From Verrucomicrobiia bacterium (GTDB lineage Bacteria; Verrucomicrobiota; Verrucomicrobiia; Limisphaerales; Pedosphaeraceae), in the NCBI GenBank assembly GCA_036268055.1, contig DATAUW010000012.1, positions 62,001-126,000 on the forward strand: a DNA stretch of 64,000 bases, in the 5' to 3' direction. Both the position numbers and the translations under genes were made by a program. Shown here piece by piece: positions 45,026-54,213 of this stretch (its first letter is position 1; each line of letters starts with the position of its first letter). Under the pieces are notes generated by a model. That model was not told the DNA's origin. It saw nothing but the letters and a program-made list of their open reading frames with translations, and did no database searches.

Positions 45026-47317
45026 ATGACTGCACCGGTTCCCGCCAATGCCGTGCCGGAAAACGCCGCCGACGGCTGGTTCACTCCGGGCCGGTTTGCG
45101 GCGCTGCTCGCGATTTTCCTCGCGCTGGCATTTCCCGGAATCCTGCTCGGCCAGGAAACTTTTTTTTATCGAGACTTCGGACTTTTTGGCTATCCGCTGG
45201 CGCATTATCAACGCGATTGTTTTTGGCGCGGCGAATTGCCCTTGTGGAATCCGCTCAATGACTGCGGCCTGCCGTTCCTCGCGCAGTGGAACACGCTCGT
45301 GCTCTATCCGCCTGCGTTGTTTTATTTAATTTTTCCGCTGTCGTGGTCGCTTGGCGTGTTCAATCTCGGCCATCTTTTCCTCGCGGGCATGGGCATGTAT
45401 TTCCTGGCGCATCGCTGGACGGGAAATCGCCTCGCGGCTTCGATCGCGGGACTCGCCTTCGCCTTCAACGGCCTCACCTGGCATGCGCTGATGTGGCCGA
45501 ACGACATCGCCGGGCTGGCCTGGATGCCCTGGGTGGTGTGGGCCGCCAAACGCGCGTGGCGCGAAGGCGGAAGACGCATTGCGATCGGCGCGGTGATCGG
45601 CGCATTGCAGATGCTGACCGGCGCGCCGGAAATTATTTTGCTAACGTGGCTGTTCATTGGCGCGTTGTGGCTGCCGCAATTTATTTTGGAAAAAAAAGTG
45701 CGCGTGAAATTTCTGCTGCGCGCTGTGGCGATGGGTCTGCTCGTGGGCGGAATCGCCGCCGCCCAACTGCTGCCGTTTTTGGATTTGCTCCACCACTCGC
45801 ATCGCGACACCGGTTTCAGCAGCGGAGCGGACTGGGCGATGCCTTTGTCCGGGCCGGCGAATTTTCTCGTGCCGTTGTTTCATACTTACGCGGGCAGCCA
45901 GGGAGTTTTCGTGCAGTATGATCAATATTGGATTTCATCGCATTACCTTGGCGTGGGAATAATCGCGCTCGCGCTCGCGGGCGTGTGGGGCGTGCGCAGG
46001 CGAGGCGTCTGGTTTTTATTTGCGGCGGCGGTGGCCAGTGTGTTGATGGCGCTGGGCGCAAACGGGTATCTTTACCCGGCGGTGAAAGCAGTGCTGCCGC
46101 AGTTAGGCTTCATTCGCTACCCAATTAAATTTGTCGTCGTAGCGATGCTCGTGATTCCTTTGCTTGCCGCCTATGGCGTGGCCTGGTTTCAGAATGGCCC
46201 CGAAACCATCGCTCGCAAACGGATCACGTTTGTGAATGTGATGTTAATCCTGCTGGCCTTGATGGCGCTGATTGTTTGGGTGGAATACGAGCATCCCTTG
46301 GTTCGCGATGATTGGACGGCGGTCTGGCACAACGCGATTGTTCGCGCGGTATTTTTAATTTTGGCCGTGCAAATTTTCCTGGCGCTGAACCGTTCGGAAG
46401 CTTTCCAGACGCGCCTGCTTGCACGCGTTGGTCTGTTGCTGGCGCTGGGATTGGATGTCTATACCCACGCGCCAAACTTGAGCCCGACCGTGACGCGCTC
46501 GGTTTATCAAACGGGAATTATCCAAACGGAATTAGGCCTGCCGCAAACTCCTTACAACGGCGGCCCGCGTTTCATGGAGACGCTTGCGGCGATGGACAAG
46601 GTTCACTACACCGCGCTCGCCAAACCTTCGGACGATTATTTGTGCCGCCGCGTCGCGCTGTTCGATAATTGCAACTTGATTGATGGCGTGCCGAAGATTG
46701 ACGGTTTTTATTCGCTGTATTTGCGCGAGACGGAGCAGGTCATCGCCGCGCTTTACGGACTCGACGGGCCCAAGACGGATTTGAAACCGTTGAAGGATTT
46801 TCTGGAAATCGGTTACAGCAATCCGGTGGGAAACGCGCGCGAAAATCCGCTGGATTGGGTGGCCCGCACGAATTTTATGCCGCTCGTGACCGCCGGGCAA
46901 AAACCGATTTTCGTGGATGAAACCAATTCCCTGATCGCGCTGGTGCAAACTAATTTCACTCCGCGCGAGATCGTTTACCTGCCGCTTGCCGCAAAAAATA
47001 TTGTTACTGCAAAGCAAACCACGGCGCACATTCTTAATCAAAATATCCAGTCACAACGGCTTGACTTCAAAGTGACCGCCGACGCACCGGCGATGGTCGT
47101 GATCGCGCAATCGTTTTATCATCCATGGCGGGCATACGTGGACGGCGCGCGGGTCACGCTCTGGGAAGCGAACCACGCGTTTCAGGCGTTGGAAATTCCC
47201 GCGGGCGCGCATGAAGTGAAATTGATTTATCGCGACCGCGCATTGGAATTGGGCGCGCTTATTTCGCTGGTGTCGTTTGCGCTGGCGAGTTGTGTGTGGA
47301 TTCGTGATCGCGCATGA
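45026..47317 (+). CDS. YfhO-type multi-pass membrane protein, paralogue 1
   Basis: The product has about 763 residues from the ATG at 45026 (a TTG three codons earlier is possible). It has about 12 membrane helices and the periplasmic loop pattern of the YfhO/GT-C-like family (FRDFGLFGYPLAHYQRDCFW, GELPLWNPLNDCGLPFLAQW). A C-terminal beta domain contains IAQSFYHPWRAYVDGARVTL. YfhO proteins are implicated in lipid-linked sugar transfer, as in lipoteichoic acid glycosylation in Firmicutes; the role here is inferred. Its stop overlaps the start of a close paralogue by 4 bases. Confidence 0.85.
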   Translation: MTAPVPANAVPENAADGWFTPGRFAALLAIFLALAFPGILLGQETFFYRDFGLFGYPLAHYQRDCFWRGELPLWNPLNDCGLPFLAQWNTLVLYPPALFYLIFPLSWSLGVFNLGHLFLAGMGMYFLAHRWTGNRLAASIAGLAFAFNGLTWHALMWPNDIAGLAWMPWVVWAAKRAWREGGRRIAIGAVIGALQMLTGAPEIILLTWLFIGALWLPQFILEKKVRVKFLLRAVAMGLLVGGIAAAQLLPFLDLLHHSHRDTGFSSGADWAMPLSGPANFLVPLFHTYAGSQGVFVQYDQYWISSHYLGVGIIALALAGVWGVRRRGVWFLFAAAVASVLMALGANGYLYPAVKAVLPQLGFIRYPIKFVVVAMLVIPLLAAYGVAWFQNGPETIARKRITFVNVMLILLALMALIVWVEYEHPLVRDDWTAVWHNAIVRAVFLILAVQIFLALNRSEAFQTRLLARVGLLLALGLDVYTHAPNLSPTVTRSVYQTGIIQTELGLPQTPYNGGPRFMETLAAMDKVHYTALAKPSDDYLCRRVALFDNCNLIDGVPKIDGFYSLYLRETEQVIAALYGLDGPKTDLKPLKDFLEIGYSNPVGNARENPLDWVARTNFMPLVTAGQKPIFVDETNSLIALVQTNFTPREIVYLPLAAKNIVTAKQTTAHILNQNIQSQRLDFKVTADAPAMVVIAQSFYHPWRAYVDGARVTLWEANHAFQALEIPAGAHEVKLIYRDRALELGALISLVSFALASCVWIRDRA

Positions 47318-49602
47318 GTGCGAAAACAAAGGACGTGCGCGGAGAAGCGGTCGCGGACGCGTGGCTGACGCCGGGAAAGTTTGCCGCCCTTTTAGGCATA
47401 TTGTTTTTTGTTTGTTTTCCGCTGGTGGTGATTGGGAGCGAGACATTTTATTTTCGCGACTTCGGATGCTTTGGCTATTCTCTGGCGTTTTATCATCGCG
47501 AAGTATTGTGGCACGGCGGGATTCCGCTCTGGAATCCGTATAACGAATGCGGCCTGCCATTCCTGGCGCAATGGAACACGCTCACCCTTTATCCGCTCTC
47601 GTTGTTCTATTTGATTTTTCCATTGTCATGGTCATTGGGAATGTTCTGTCTCGGACATCTGTTTCTCGGCGGGATGGGAATGTATTTCCTCGCGCGCCGA
47701 TGGACGGGAAATAATTTTGCGGCATCGCTGGCCGGCGCGCTATTCGCATTCAACGGCTTGACCTGGCAGGCATTGATGTGGCCGAACAACAGCGCGGCCC
47801 TGGGATGGATGCCGTGGGTGGTGCTGGCCGTGGAACTCGCGTGGCGCGAGGGCGGGCGGAAAATAATTCTCGCCGGGCTGGCGGGAGCGATGCAGATGCT
47901 CGCGGGCGCGCCGGAAATCATTTTACTGACGTGGCTGGCGGCGGGGGCATTTTGGCTGGTGGAAATATTTCACTCGAAGGTTCCCCGCAAAAAAATAGTT
48001 TGGCGATTCGTCCTGGTGATTCTCCTGGTGGCGGCGCTGGCGGCGGCGCAATTATTTCCTTTCCTCGACCTGCTTCAACATTCGCAGCGCGACAGCAATT
48101 ACAGCGACTCGAATTGGGCGATGCCGCCAACCGGCTGGCTGAATTATCTCGTGCCGCTATTTCGCACGTTTTTTCAGAAAGGAATTTTTTCGCAATATGG
48201 ACAGTTCTGGACGGCATCGTATTTTGCCGGGATCACCACGATTGCCCTGGCCGGTTTCGCCGTGTGGCGGGCGCGCGAACGGCGAACCTGGGTCCTCGCC
48301 GCACTGGCCGCGCTGAGTCTGCTTCTTTCGCTGGGCGACAAGGGGGTGTTATATGGAGTGCTGCGCCGGGTCATACCGGCGATGGGCTTCATGCGTTTCC
48401 CCATCAAGTTCGTGACGCTCGCCACGTTTGTTTTGCCGTTGCTGGCCGCCGTGGGGTTGGCTCGATTTCAAAATTCCCGGGATGCGGAAAGGGATCGGGA
48501 GCGAAAGAGACTTTGGTATATCGGTGGAATTCTGGGCGCGGGAATAACCGCGGTGGGGTTGTGGACCTGGGCCGTTCCGATGTGGCCGGGCGCTCCATTA
48601 ACGGTGGGGAAAAATGCGGCGGTGCGAATCATTTTTCTCTGCGCGTCGCTGGCGTGCATTGTGTCGCTGCATCGCGCGACTGAATTGCGGTGGCAGCGGG
48701 CGCTGCGGGTTGGCGTGATCGCGTTATGCTGGTTCGATGTGTTTACCCATGCGCCGAATTTAAGCCCGGCATTTGATCGAAGCGTTTACGAACCGGATTC
48801 CGTGCGGGATTTTTACAAGTGGGACGGCGAATTACGGCCCGGGGTTTCGCGCGCGATGTCGTCCCTCGCGGCCCGGCGCTGGATTTCCCTTCATTCGGTC
48901 GCCGATCCGATGGCAGACGTGAATGGCCGGCGATTGGGCCTGTTCGCAGATTTCAACCTGCTGGATCATGCGGCCAAGGTTGATGGTTTTTACTCGCTCG
49001 ATTTGCGGGAGTATAGCCTGGTAGCGCGTCTGCTGGATTCCACGACGAACGATTTTCCAAAGCTGGAGGATTTTTTATGCGTGTCGCGGATGAGCAATCC
49101 CACGAACCTGGTGGATTGGCTGCCCCGCGAGACGGCCATGCCCTTTCTCACCGCGGGCCAATCGCCCGCAGCCCTGGATGATGAAGCGGCGTTGCGCGGG
49201 ATGTTGAGCGCGAATTTCAACCCGCGACAAATTGTGTTTCTCGAACCCGCCGCCAGCGGACAAATCAAAGCCTGGCCGGCGAAAGCAAGCGTAACTCCAA
49301 AATCAATCGAAGCCGAAAAGGTGGTCGCGGAAGTTACGGCGGACGCGCCCACAATGTTTGTGGTCTCCCAGGCTTTTTACCATGACTGGCGCGCGTACGT
49401 GGACGGCCTGCCTGTGCGATTGTGGCGGGCGAACGTGGCATTTCAAGCGCTCGAAGTTCCGGCGGGAAAACATGAAGTGCGGTTGGTGTATGAGGACTCG
49501 GCGTTCCGGTGGGGCGCGATCATTTCAATGGCTGCCCTGCTTGCCGCAGCCGCGAGCTGGTTTGGGCTGGGAAAAATGGCGACGCGACCGGGGGCAAAAT
49601 AA
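47314..49602 (+). CDS. YfhO-type multi-pass membrane protein, paralogue 2
   Basis: A 762-residue tandem duplicate of the preceding gene, starting within it (ATGA overlap). Shared blocks include FYFRDFGCFGYSLAFYHREV, WNPYNECGLPFLAQWNTL, the APEIILLTWL loop and the C-terminal VSQAFYHDWRAYVDGLPVRL. The copies have diverged throughout, so the duplication is old. They probably act as a pair or on two related glycan acceptors, divergently arranged from the methyltransferase/GT2 genes. The stop nearly abuts the convergent ExbD gene. Confidence 0.85.
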   Translation: MSAKTKDVRGEAVADAWLTPGKFAALLGILFFVCFPLVVIGSETFYFRDFGCFGYSLAFYHREVLWHGGIPLWNPYNECGLPFLAQWNTLTLYPLSLFYLIFPLSWSLGMFCLGHLFLGGMGMYFLARRWTGNNFAASLAGALFAFNGLTWQALMWPNNSAALGWMPWVVLAVELAWREGGRKIILAGLAGAMQMLAGAPEIILLTWLAAGAFWLVEIFHSKVPRKKIVWRFVLVILLVAALAAAQLFPFLDLLQHSQRDSNYSDSNWAMPPTGWLNYLVPLFRTFFQKGIFSQYGQFWTASYFAGITTIALAGFAVWRARERRTWVLAALAALSLLLSLGDKGVLYGVLRRVIPAMGFMRFPIKFVTLATFVLPLLAAVGLARFQNSRDAERDRERKRLWYIGGILGAGITAVGLWTWAVPMWPGAPLTVGKNAAVRIIFLCASLACIVSLHRATELRWQRALRVGVIALCWFDVFTHAPNLSPAFDRSVYEPDSVRDFYKWDGELRPGVSRAMSSLAARRWISLHSVADPMADVNGRRLGLFADFNLLDHAAKVDGFYSLDLREYSLVARLLDSTTNDFPKLEDFLCVSRMSNPTNLVDWLPRETAMPFLTAGQSPAALDDEAALRGMLSANFNPRQIVFLEPAASGQIKAWPAKASVTPKSIEAEKVVAEVTADAPTMFVVSQAFYHDWRAYVDGLPVRLWRANVAFQALEVPAGKHEVRLVYEDSAFRWGAIISMAALLAAAASWFGLGKMATRPGAK

Positions 49603-49603
49603 T

Positions 49604-50032
49604 TTACTGGGCGGCGGCGGATTTGGTGTCGGCGTCGAGCGACTTGATGTTCGCGCCTTTGGCGGCATCCATCACGCGGACGACCTGGCCCCACGGCGCT
49701 TTTTTGTCAGCCTTGAGTTCCACCTTGAGCGAGGGATTTTTCGCGGCTTCGGCTTGCAATTCGCTTTTTAGCGCATCCACGGTGATCGGCCTGGCTTCAG
49801 GGCCAAAACGCAATCCGCCATTTTCCTCGATGACGATCACCAGCGGCGGCGAATCGGTGGCGCCGGGTTTGGCCGCGTGAGAGGATTCCGGGAGCGCGAG
49901 GCGGAGAGAATTTTGCGGTTTCTTGAACGTGGTCGTGACCATCAAAAAAATGAGCACGACGATGAGCACATCAATCATCGCGACGATGATGACCGCGGGC
50001 GGCGAATTTTTTTTGCGGACGAAGAAGCGCAT
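49604..50032 (-). CDS. ExbD/TolR-type biopolymer transport protein
   Basis: A 142-residue protein with one N-terminal membrane helix carrying the essential Asp in AMIDVLIVVLIFLMV (residue about 20), then a periplasmic domain ending with VRVMDAAKGANI. It uses the proton-motive force with ExbB to energise TonB. It follows the ExbB gene by 3 bases. Confidence 0.9.
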   Translation of the reverse strand: MRFFVRKKNSPPAVIIVAMIDVLIVVLIFLMVTTTFKKPQNSLRLALPESSHAAKPGATDSPPLVIVIEENGGLRFGPEARPITVDALKSELQAEAAKNPSLKVELKADKKAPWGQVVRVMDAAKGANIKSLDADTKSAAAQ

Positions 50033-50035
50033 GGC

Positions 50036-50632
50036 TCAGTGTTTGGACAGCGCGCGATATTGCCGGCGCAAAAATTCCGAGCAGATGGTTTCCATTTCCA
50101 CGGCGAGCATCTCAACTTTTTTATTGTAGTAACTCCACGCGATGAGCGAGGGAATGGCGATGAGCAAGCCGGTCATCGTAAAGCCAAGGATGAACGAGAT
50201 GCCGCGCGCGAGCACGCTGTTGTCGGTGGCGGCGGCATCGCCCAAGCCGCCGAAAAGCGTGATCATGCCGTAGATGGTTCCGACCAACCCGAGCAGCGGC
50301 GCGATGCCCACGATGATTTCCAGGATGACCAGCCCGCGTTCGAGATAGACGACTTCCTGCCGCGCGCGCGTTTGCAGCGCAGCTTCATTTTCCTCCTGCG
50401 GAAGATCGAGATGATCCTCGGCGGAGAGCAGCAGCCGCGCGAGCGGCGAATGGGATTGTTCGCACAGCCGCTTCAATACTGGACGGTCTTCGGGCGTGCG
50501 ACAGGCGTCGGCGGTGCTTTGCAGCGCGGAGGGCATGACGCGTTCGGCGCGCAGGGCGAAGCCGCAATAGACGATGAAGGTCAGGCTCGTGACCGACGTG
50601 AGGAACATGATGCTGATAAAAAAAGTTTCCAT
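50036..50632 (-). CDS. ExbB/TolQ/MotA-type proton channel protein
   Basis: A 198-residue membrane protein with three helices. The MotA/TolQ/ExbB core is EIIVGIAPLLGLVGTIYGMI followed by GISFILGFTMTGLLIAIPSLIAW, which lines the proton path. It forms the motor with ExbD. It lies between the TonB-like gene and ExbD in one minus-strand operon. Confidence 0.92.
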   Translation of the reverse strand: METFFISIMFLTSVTSLTFIVYCGFALRAERVMPSALQSTADACRTPEDRPVLKRLCEQSHSPLARLLLSAEDHLDLPQEENEAALQTRARQEVVYLERGLVILEIIVGIAPLLGLVGTIYGMITLFGGLGDAAATDNSVLARGISFILGFTMTGLLIAIPSLIAWSYYNKKVEMLAVEMETICSEFLRRQYRALSKH

Positions 50633-50677
50633 CTTGATTCAAATTATGACTCGCAGGGCGGTTGTTTATTCAGGACT

Positions 50678-51700
50678 TCATTCGTAATAAAAAGCGAAAC
50701 GCACCACGCGGGTGTCCGTGTTGTAATATCGCTGCATGTCGGGCGGCCACTTCCCGAACGGCGCGGGTTTGCTGATGGCGCTTTCGCAAACATAGGTTAG
50801 CAGGTCGCCGACGTCGCTTTCAATCACGCGCATATCACTAACCCGGCCGTCGGAATGCAAAGTGAATTCCACCACCGCCCGGCCGGTGCGATCGCGAGAG
50901 AATTCCTTGCTCTCAAGCTGGCTGTACCATTGGGTCGTGATGGCCTCGATGATTTCACGGTCGTATTCACCAAAGGGAGTGCCGATGGCGTTGAGCGACG
51001 AACTGACGGCGTGATGTTGGACGCCGCCATCCTGTTTCATTTTTTCGCCGGGCAAGGCTGAGGAATGCGAAACGTCGGCCAACCGGCGCGCGCGCTGATG
51101 GGCCGGCGGAGTTTCGGATTGGCCAGTGTCGTTCTCGGCCTGGCCTTCGCCGGTTTGGGGCGCGGGTTTGGCCATCGTGAGATCGCCGACAGGCGGGCCA
51201 CCTTTGGGTTTGGGCTTGGACTCAGCTTCATCGGTTTCGGCGGGTGTGGCTTTGGGCGGCGAAGGTTGCAATGGGGAAATTTTGGCGACAGTGGCCGTCT
51301 GGGTTTTGATCACGTGAGTTTGCCGGCCATCAATTTTGGGTGTGTCGCTAGCTATGGTGGCGTCGGGATTGGCGGCCTTGGAATTGTGTGAGGAATAATA
51401 TTTGGCGTCCTTGGGCGCTTCCACGACGGCGGTCGGATCGGTTTCAACAAATACCAACTCGGGCATTTGCTGTTGTGGTTTCAAAACTTGTTTGGCGAGT
51501 TCCGCTTTTTTCAATTCGGCAGCGGTGGGTTTGTGATGGAACCAGAACGGGTGAAGTTCTTTTTTCCACCAGCCGTAACGCTGACCGAGCGCGAAGCAAC
51601 CGTAGAAAAGAATGTGAGCGACGACGGAGATCACCAGCGCCCGGCGGAGCAAATGCTCGGCGGGATGCAGCGGGCTTTCGGTCGTGCGACTCACAGACAT
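50678..51700 (-). CDS. TonB-like energy transducer
   Basis: A 340-residue protein from the ATG at 51700 (ATGs at 51712 and 51736 are possible). It has an N-terminal membrane helix (RRALVISVVAHILFYGCFAL), a long Pro/Lys/Glu-rich periplasmic spacer (residues about 65-215) and a C-terminal TonB-type domain: WYSQLESKEFSRDRTGRAVV, FTLHSDGRVSDMRVIES and a final strand VVRFAFYYE. With ExbB and ExbD it should transmit the proton-motive force to outer-membrane receptors; no TonB-dependent receptor is in the window. Confidence 0.85.
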   Translation of the reverse strand: MSVSRTTESPLHPAEHLLRRALVISVVAHILFYGCFALGQRYGWWKKELHPFWFHHKPTAAELKKAELAKQVLKPQQQMPELVFVETDPTAVVEAPKDAKYYSSHNSKAANPDATIASDTPKIDGRQTHVIKTQTATVAKISPLQPSPPKATPAETDEAESKPKPKGGPPVGDLTMAKPAPQTGEGQAENDTGQSETPPAHQRARRLADVSHSSALPGEKMKQDGGVQHHAVSSSLNAIGTPFGEYDREIIEAITTQWYSQLESKEFSRDRTGRAVVEFTLHSDGRVSDMRVIESDVGDLLTYVCESAISKPAPFGKWPPDMQRYYNTDTRVVRFAFYYE

Positions 51701-51826
51701 GCTGTCCAACATGCCGCAGTAAATCGAGAGCGGCAACTTATTAGGGGGAGATTCAAGTTTTCAGTAAAAATGACTCAGGGATTGCCAGAACCAAAGGCTG
51801 AGCCGTAAACAGCAATCTTTTCTTGT

Positions 51827-51859
51827 GTTGCTGCGGCTCACAGAGCCGCGGTCCGTCAA
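51827..51859 (+). repeat. Palindromic repeat, divergent copy (family C)
   Basis: TTGCTGCGGCTCACAGAGCC followed by GCGGTCCGTC. It has the same layout as the copies near 54711, 54783, 63171 and 63319, with GGCTC/GAGCC replacing GGGTC/GACCC; compensatory change keeps the hairpin. Confidence 0.65.
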
Positions 51860-51860
51860 G

Positions 51861-51895
51861 AAAAATGGCAGCGACGTTTTGCATCGCTGCCATTT
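51861..51895 (-). terminator. Rho-independent terminator of ilvB
   Basis: On the minus strand AAATGGCAGCGA pairs with TCGCTGCCATTT around a 9-base loop and is followed by TT and TTCTTG. It lies 28 bases after the ilvB stop codon. Confidence 0.85.
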
Positions 51896-51922
51896 GAAGT
51901 TCAAGGAATGCCTTTTCGCGCG

Positions 51923-53791
51923 TTACGGTTTCCAGATCATTTCGGCGACGGATTTGCCCGCCGGGATGAACGGAAGCACGTGCTCGGTGTAGGGCACGAT
52001 CACGTCCAGCACGTACGGCTGGTCAGAATCGAGCATGCGCTGCAAGGCCGCGCGCAAATCTTTTTTATACATCACGCGTTCGCAAGGCACATTGAACGCC
52101 TTGGCCATCGTGATGTAATCGGGATAGATTTGTTTCATGTTCTCAGGATCGCCGAGGTAGGTGTTGCCCCGGTTGCCCTGATAGAACTTGTCTTCCCATT
52201 GCACCACCATGCCGAGATGCTGGTTGTTCAAGATGAGCGCCTTCGCGGCGATTTTTTCGATGTGCGCCGTGGCAAGTTCCTGCACGTTCATCAGGAACGA
52301 ACCGTCGCCGTCAATGTCCACCACTTGCTGGTTGGGGCACGCGACCTTCGCGCCGAGCGCGGCGGGATAACCGTAGCCCATCGCGCCGAGGCCCGCGCTG
52401 GTGAGCAACTGCCGCGGGAATTTGTATTTGTAATATTGCGCGGCCCACATCTGATGCTGGCCCACGCCGGTCGTGATGATCGCGTCGCCCTTGGTCAACT
52501 CATACAACATCTCGATCGCCATCTGCGGCAGGATCACTTCGCTTTCCTTGCCGGTGAGATGATCCTTCATGTGCTGCGACGTCACCACTTCTTCCGTCAC
52601 GCGATAGCTGAACGGCGCCTTGGCTTTCCAATCGGCAACCTGCTTTTCCCACGCGGTAAATTTTTTCGTGATCGCGCGTTTGCGGACAAGCGCATTGAGC
52701 CGCTCCAACGCATATTTGATATCGCTCACGATCGGCAAATTTGCCGGCTTGTTTTTGTTGATTTCGGACGGGTCCACGTCAATGTGAACAATCGTGCCGC
52801 GCTCGCAAAACTTTTCCACCTTGCCCGTCACGCGATCGTCAAAACGCACGCCGAACGCCAGCAACAAATCCGCTCCCGGCGCGATGAGTTGCGGGATCTC
52901 CGCGTCCGATTTCTTCGGCGCGAATTCCCCGCTCACCGCCCAATTCGCGTATGCCGCGCCGTGCATCCCGAGCCAGCGCAACGACAGCGGATGCGTCTCC
53001 GGGAAACAACCACAACCCATGATCGTCGTCGTCACCGGAATCTGCGTCGCCTCCGCGAACTTCAACAACTCCGCGCTCGCCTCGCCGCTGATGATGCCTC
53101 CGCCCACATAAAGCAACGGCCGCTCGGACTTCTCGATCAAGCCGATGATCTCATTCAACTCAATATCACTCGCCTGCTTGAGCGGTTCGTAACCACGCAA
53201 ATGAATCTCCGTCGGATACACCGGTTGCGCCTTCGCCTGCTGAATATTCTTCGGCACATCCACCACCACCGGACCCGGACGCCCCGTCTGCGCGATATAA
53301 AACGCTTCCTTGATCACCCGCGGAATATCATTGATATCCGTCACCAGATAACTGTGCTTCACGATCGGCAACGTCATCCCAAAAAAATCGGTCTCCTGAA
53401 AACCGCCCTTGCCAATCATCGCCTGCGGCACCTGCCCCGTGATCACCACCAGCGGGATCGAATCCATATACGCATCCGCGATGCCCGTCACCAAATTCGT
53501 CGCCCCCGGCCCACTCGTCGCCATGCACACCCCCGCGCGCCCGCACGCCCGCGCGTAACCCTCCGCCGCGAACGCCCCGCCCTGTTCATGGCGCGGGAGA
53601 ATCGTGCGAATCTTCGACTTCGTCAACGCCTGGTGGAACTCCATGCTCGCCCCGCCCGGATACGCGAAAATCGCCTCCACCCCCTCGCGCTCCAGACACG
53701 CGATCACGATCTCACTACCCTTCATCGCCGGGCCCACCTCAGCCCGTTTGCGGGTGGAAGCTTTTCTATCAGACAACAATGTTTTGCTCAT
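51923..53791 (-). CDS. ilvB: Acetolactate synthase, large (catalytic) subunit
   Basis: A 622-residue thiamine-diphosphate enzyme condensing pyruvate with pyruvate or 2-ketobutyrate, the first common step of valine, leucine and isoleucine synthesis. The N-terminal domain has [16 protein letters not shown] and the catalytic Glu in [35 protein letters not shown] and [15 protein letters not shown] follow. The ThDP/Mg motif is [15 protein letters not shown]...NNQHLGMV. The start ATG at 53791 adds a basic, Ser/Lys-rich N-terminal tail. A small regulatory subunit gene (ilvN) is not adjacent. The 160-base leader carries an attenuator and a valine-rich peptide. Confidence 0.96.
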   Translation of the reverse strand: MSKTLLSDRKASTRKRAEVGPAMKGSEIVIACLEREGVEAIFAYPGGASMEFHQALTKSKIRTILPRHEQGGAFAAEGYARACGRAGVCMATSGPGATNLVTGIADAYMDSIPLVVITGQVPQAMIGKGGFQETDFFGMTLPIVKHSYLVTDINDIPRVIKEAFYIAQTGRPGPVVVDVPKNIQQAKAQPVYPTEIHLRGYEPLKQASDIELNEIIGLIEKSERPLLYVGGGIISGEASAELLKFAEATQIPVTTTIMGCGCFPETHPLSLRWLGMHGAAYANWAVSGEFAPKKSDAEIPQLIAPGADLLLAFGVRFDDRVTGKVEKFCERGTIVHIDVDPSEINKNKPANLPIVSDIKYALERLNALVRKRAITKKFTAWEKQVADWKAKAPFSYRVTEEVVTSQHMKDHLTGKESEVILPQMAIEMLYELTKGDAIITTGVGQHQMWAAQYYKYKFPRQLLTSAGLGAMGYGYPAALGAKVACPNQQVVDIDGDGSFLMNVQELATAHIEKIAAKALILNNQHLGMVVQWEDKFYQGNRGNTYLGDPENMKQIYPDYITMAKAFNVPCERVMYKKDLRAALQRMLDSDQPYVLDVIVPYTEHVLPFIPAGKSVAEMIWKP

Positions 53792-53831
53792 TTTATTATT
53801 TAAGTTGAAGCCGGTCGGCGCGAGTCACAAT

Positions 53832-53866
53832 AAAAAACCCACGACCGTTGCCAGCCGTGGGTTTTT
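53832..53866 (-). terminator. ilvB attenuator terminator
   Basis: On the minus strand AAAAACCCACG pairs with CGTGGGTTTTTT, giving a stem of 7 bp plus A-T extension and a T6 tract. It lies between the leader-peptide stop (53880) and the ilvB ATG (53791), where termination would prevent ilvB transcription. Confidence 0.85.
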
Positions 53867-53879
53867 GTCGAAATCCGTT

Positions 53880-53951
53880 TTAGCCTCGACAAGCCCCGGC
53901 CACGCCGCCTACTACGACGACTACCAGGACCTGTTGAACATTTTTAATCAT
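53880..53951 (-). CDS. ilvB leader peptide (attenuation)
   Basis: A 23-codon ORF, MIKNVQQVLVVVVVGG followed by VAGACRG and TAA. Codons 8-14 (GTC CTG GTA GTC GTC GTA GTA) give Val-Leu and five further valines, the end products of the pathway. Its stop is 14 bases before the terminator hairpin. A second hairpin, TTGTCGA with TCGACAA, overlaps the stop region and runs into the terminator's 5' A-tract, a candidate competing structure. Ribosome stalling on valine codons when charged tRNA-Val is scarce should favour read-through into ilvB, as in the enterobacterial ilvB leader. There is no Shine-Dalgarno, and the probable mRNA start is only a few bases upstream, so translation may be leaderless. 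Confidence 0.8.
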   Translation of the reverse strand: MIKNVQQVLVVVVVGGVAGACRG

Positions 53952-53961
53952 TACGCCACCC

Positions 53962-53990
53962 ATCCTACCCAACCCGCGCCCGACCGTCAA
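53962..53990 (-). promoter_or_regulatory. Sigma-70-type promoter of the ilvB leader
   Basis: On the minus strand TTGACG is separated by 17 bases from TAGGAT. Transcription would start about 7 bases further, within a few bases of the leader-peptide ATG at 53951. Confidence 0.7.
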
Positions 53991-54059
53991 CCCCCAATAT
54001 TCCACCACAAACCCCACTAATTCCAAGCCCACAACGTAAATCAACCCATAATACGGCAG

Positions 54060-54213
54060 GGCGGAGCGGCGGAGATGGCGTGCCGGGTTAGTGAGTTGGG
54101 AGGCGGAGTTGTGGTGCGTTTATGAAGGGGTGTGGCGGTTTTTAGGATCCCGCAACCTCAAGGGTTGCGGGGCGGACGGCGGACCGGCAGGTCCGCCGTA
54201 CCAAGTTAGTGGT
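54060..54213 (+). repeat. Intergenic direct repeat, copy 1 (family B)
   Basis: The block runs from GGCGGAGCGGCGGAGATGGC to CAAGTTAGTGG and includes hairpins CCGCAACCTCAAGGGTTGCGG and GGCGGACC...GGTCCGCC. A second copy lies at 54517-54662; the last 70 bases are almost identical. Confidence 0.8.

Noticed and set aside
51908-53803. 631-codon open frame on the plus strand opposite ilvB
   Set aside because: It is exactly antisense to a well-conserved enzyme gene and encodes Arg/His-rich sequence with no domain. It results from GC-rich third positions on the other strand.
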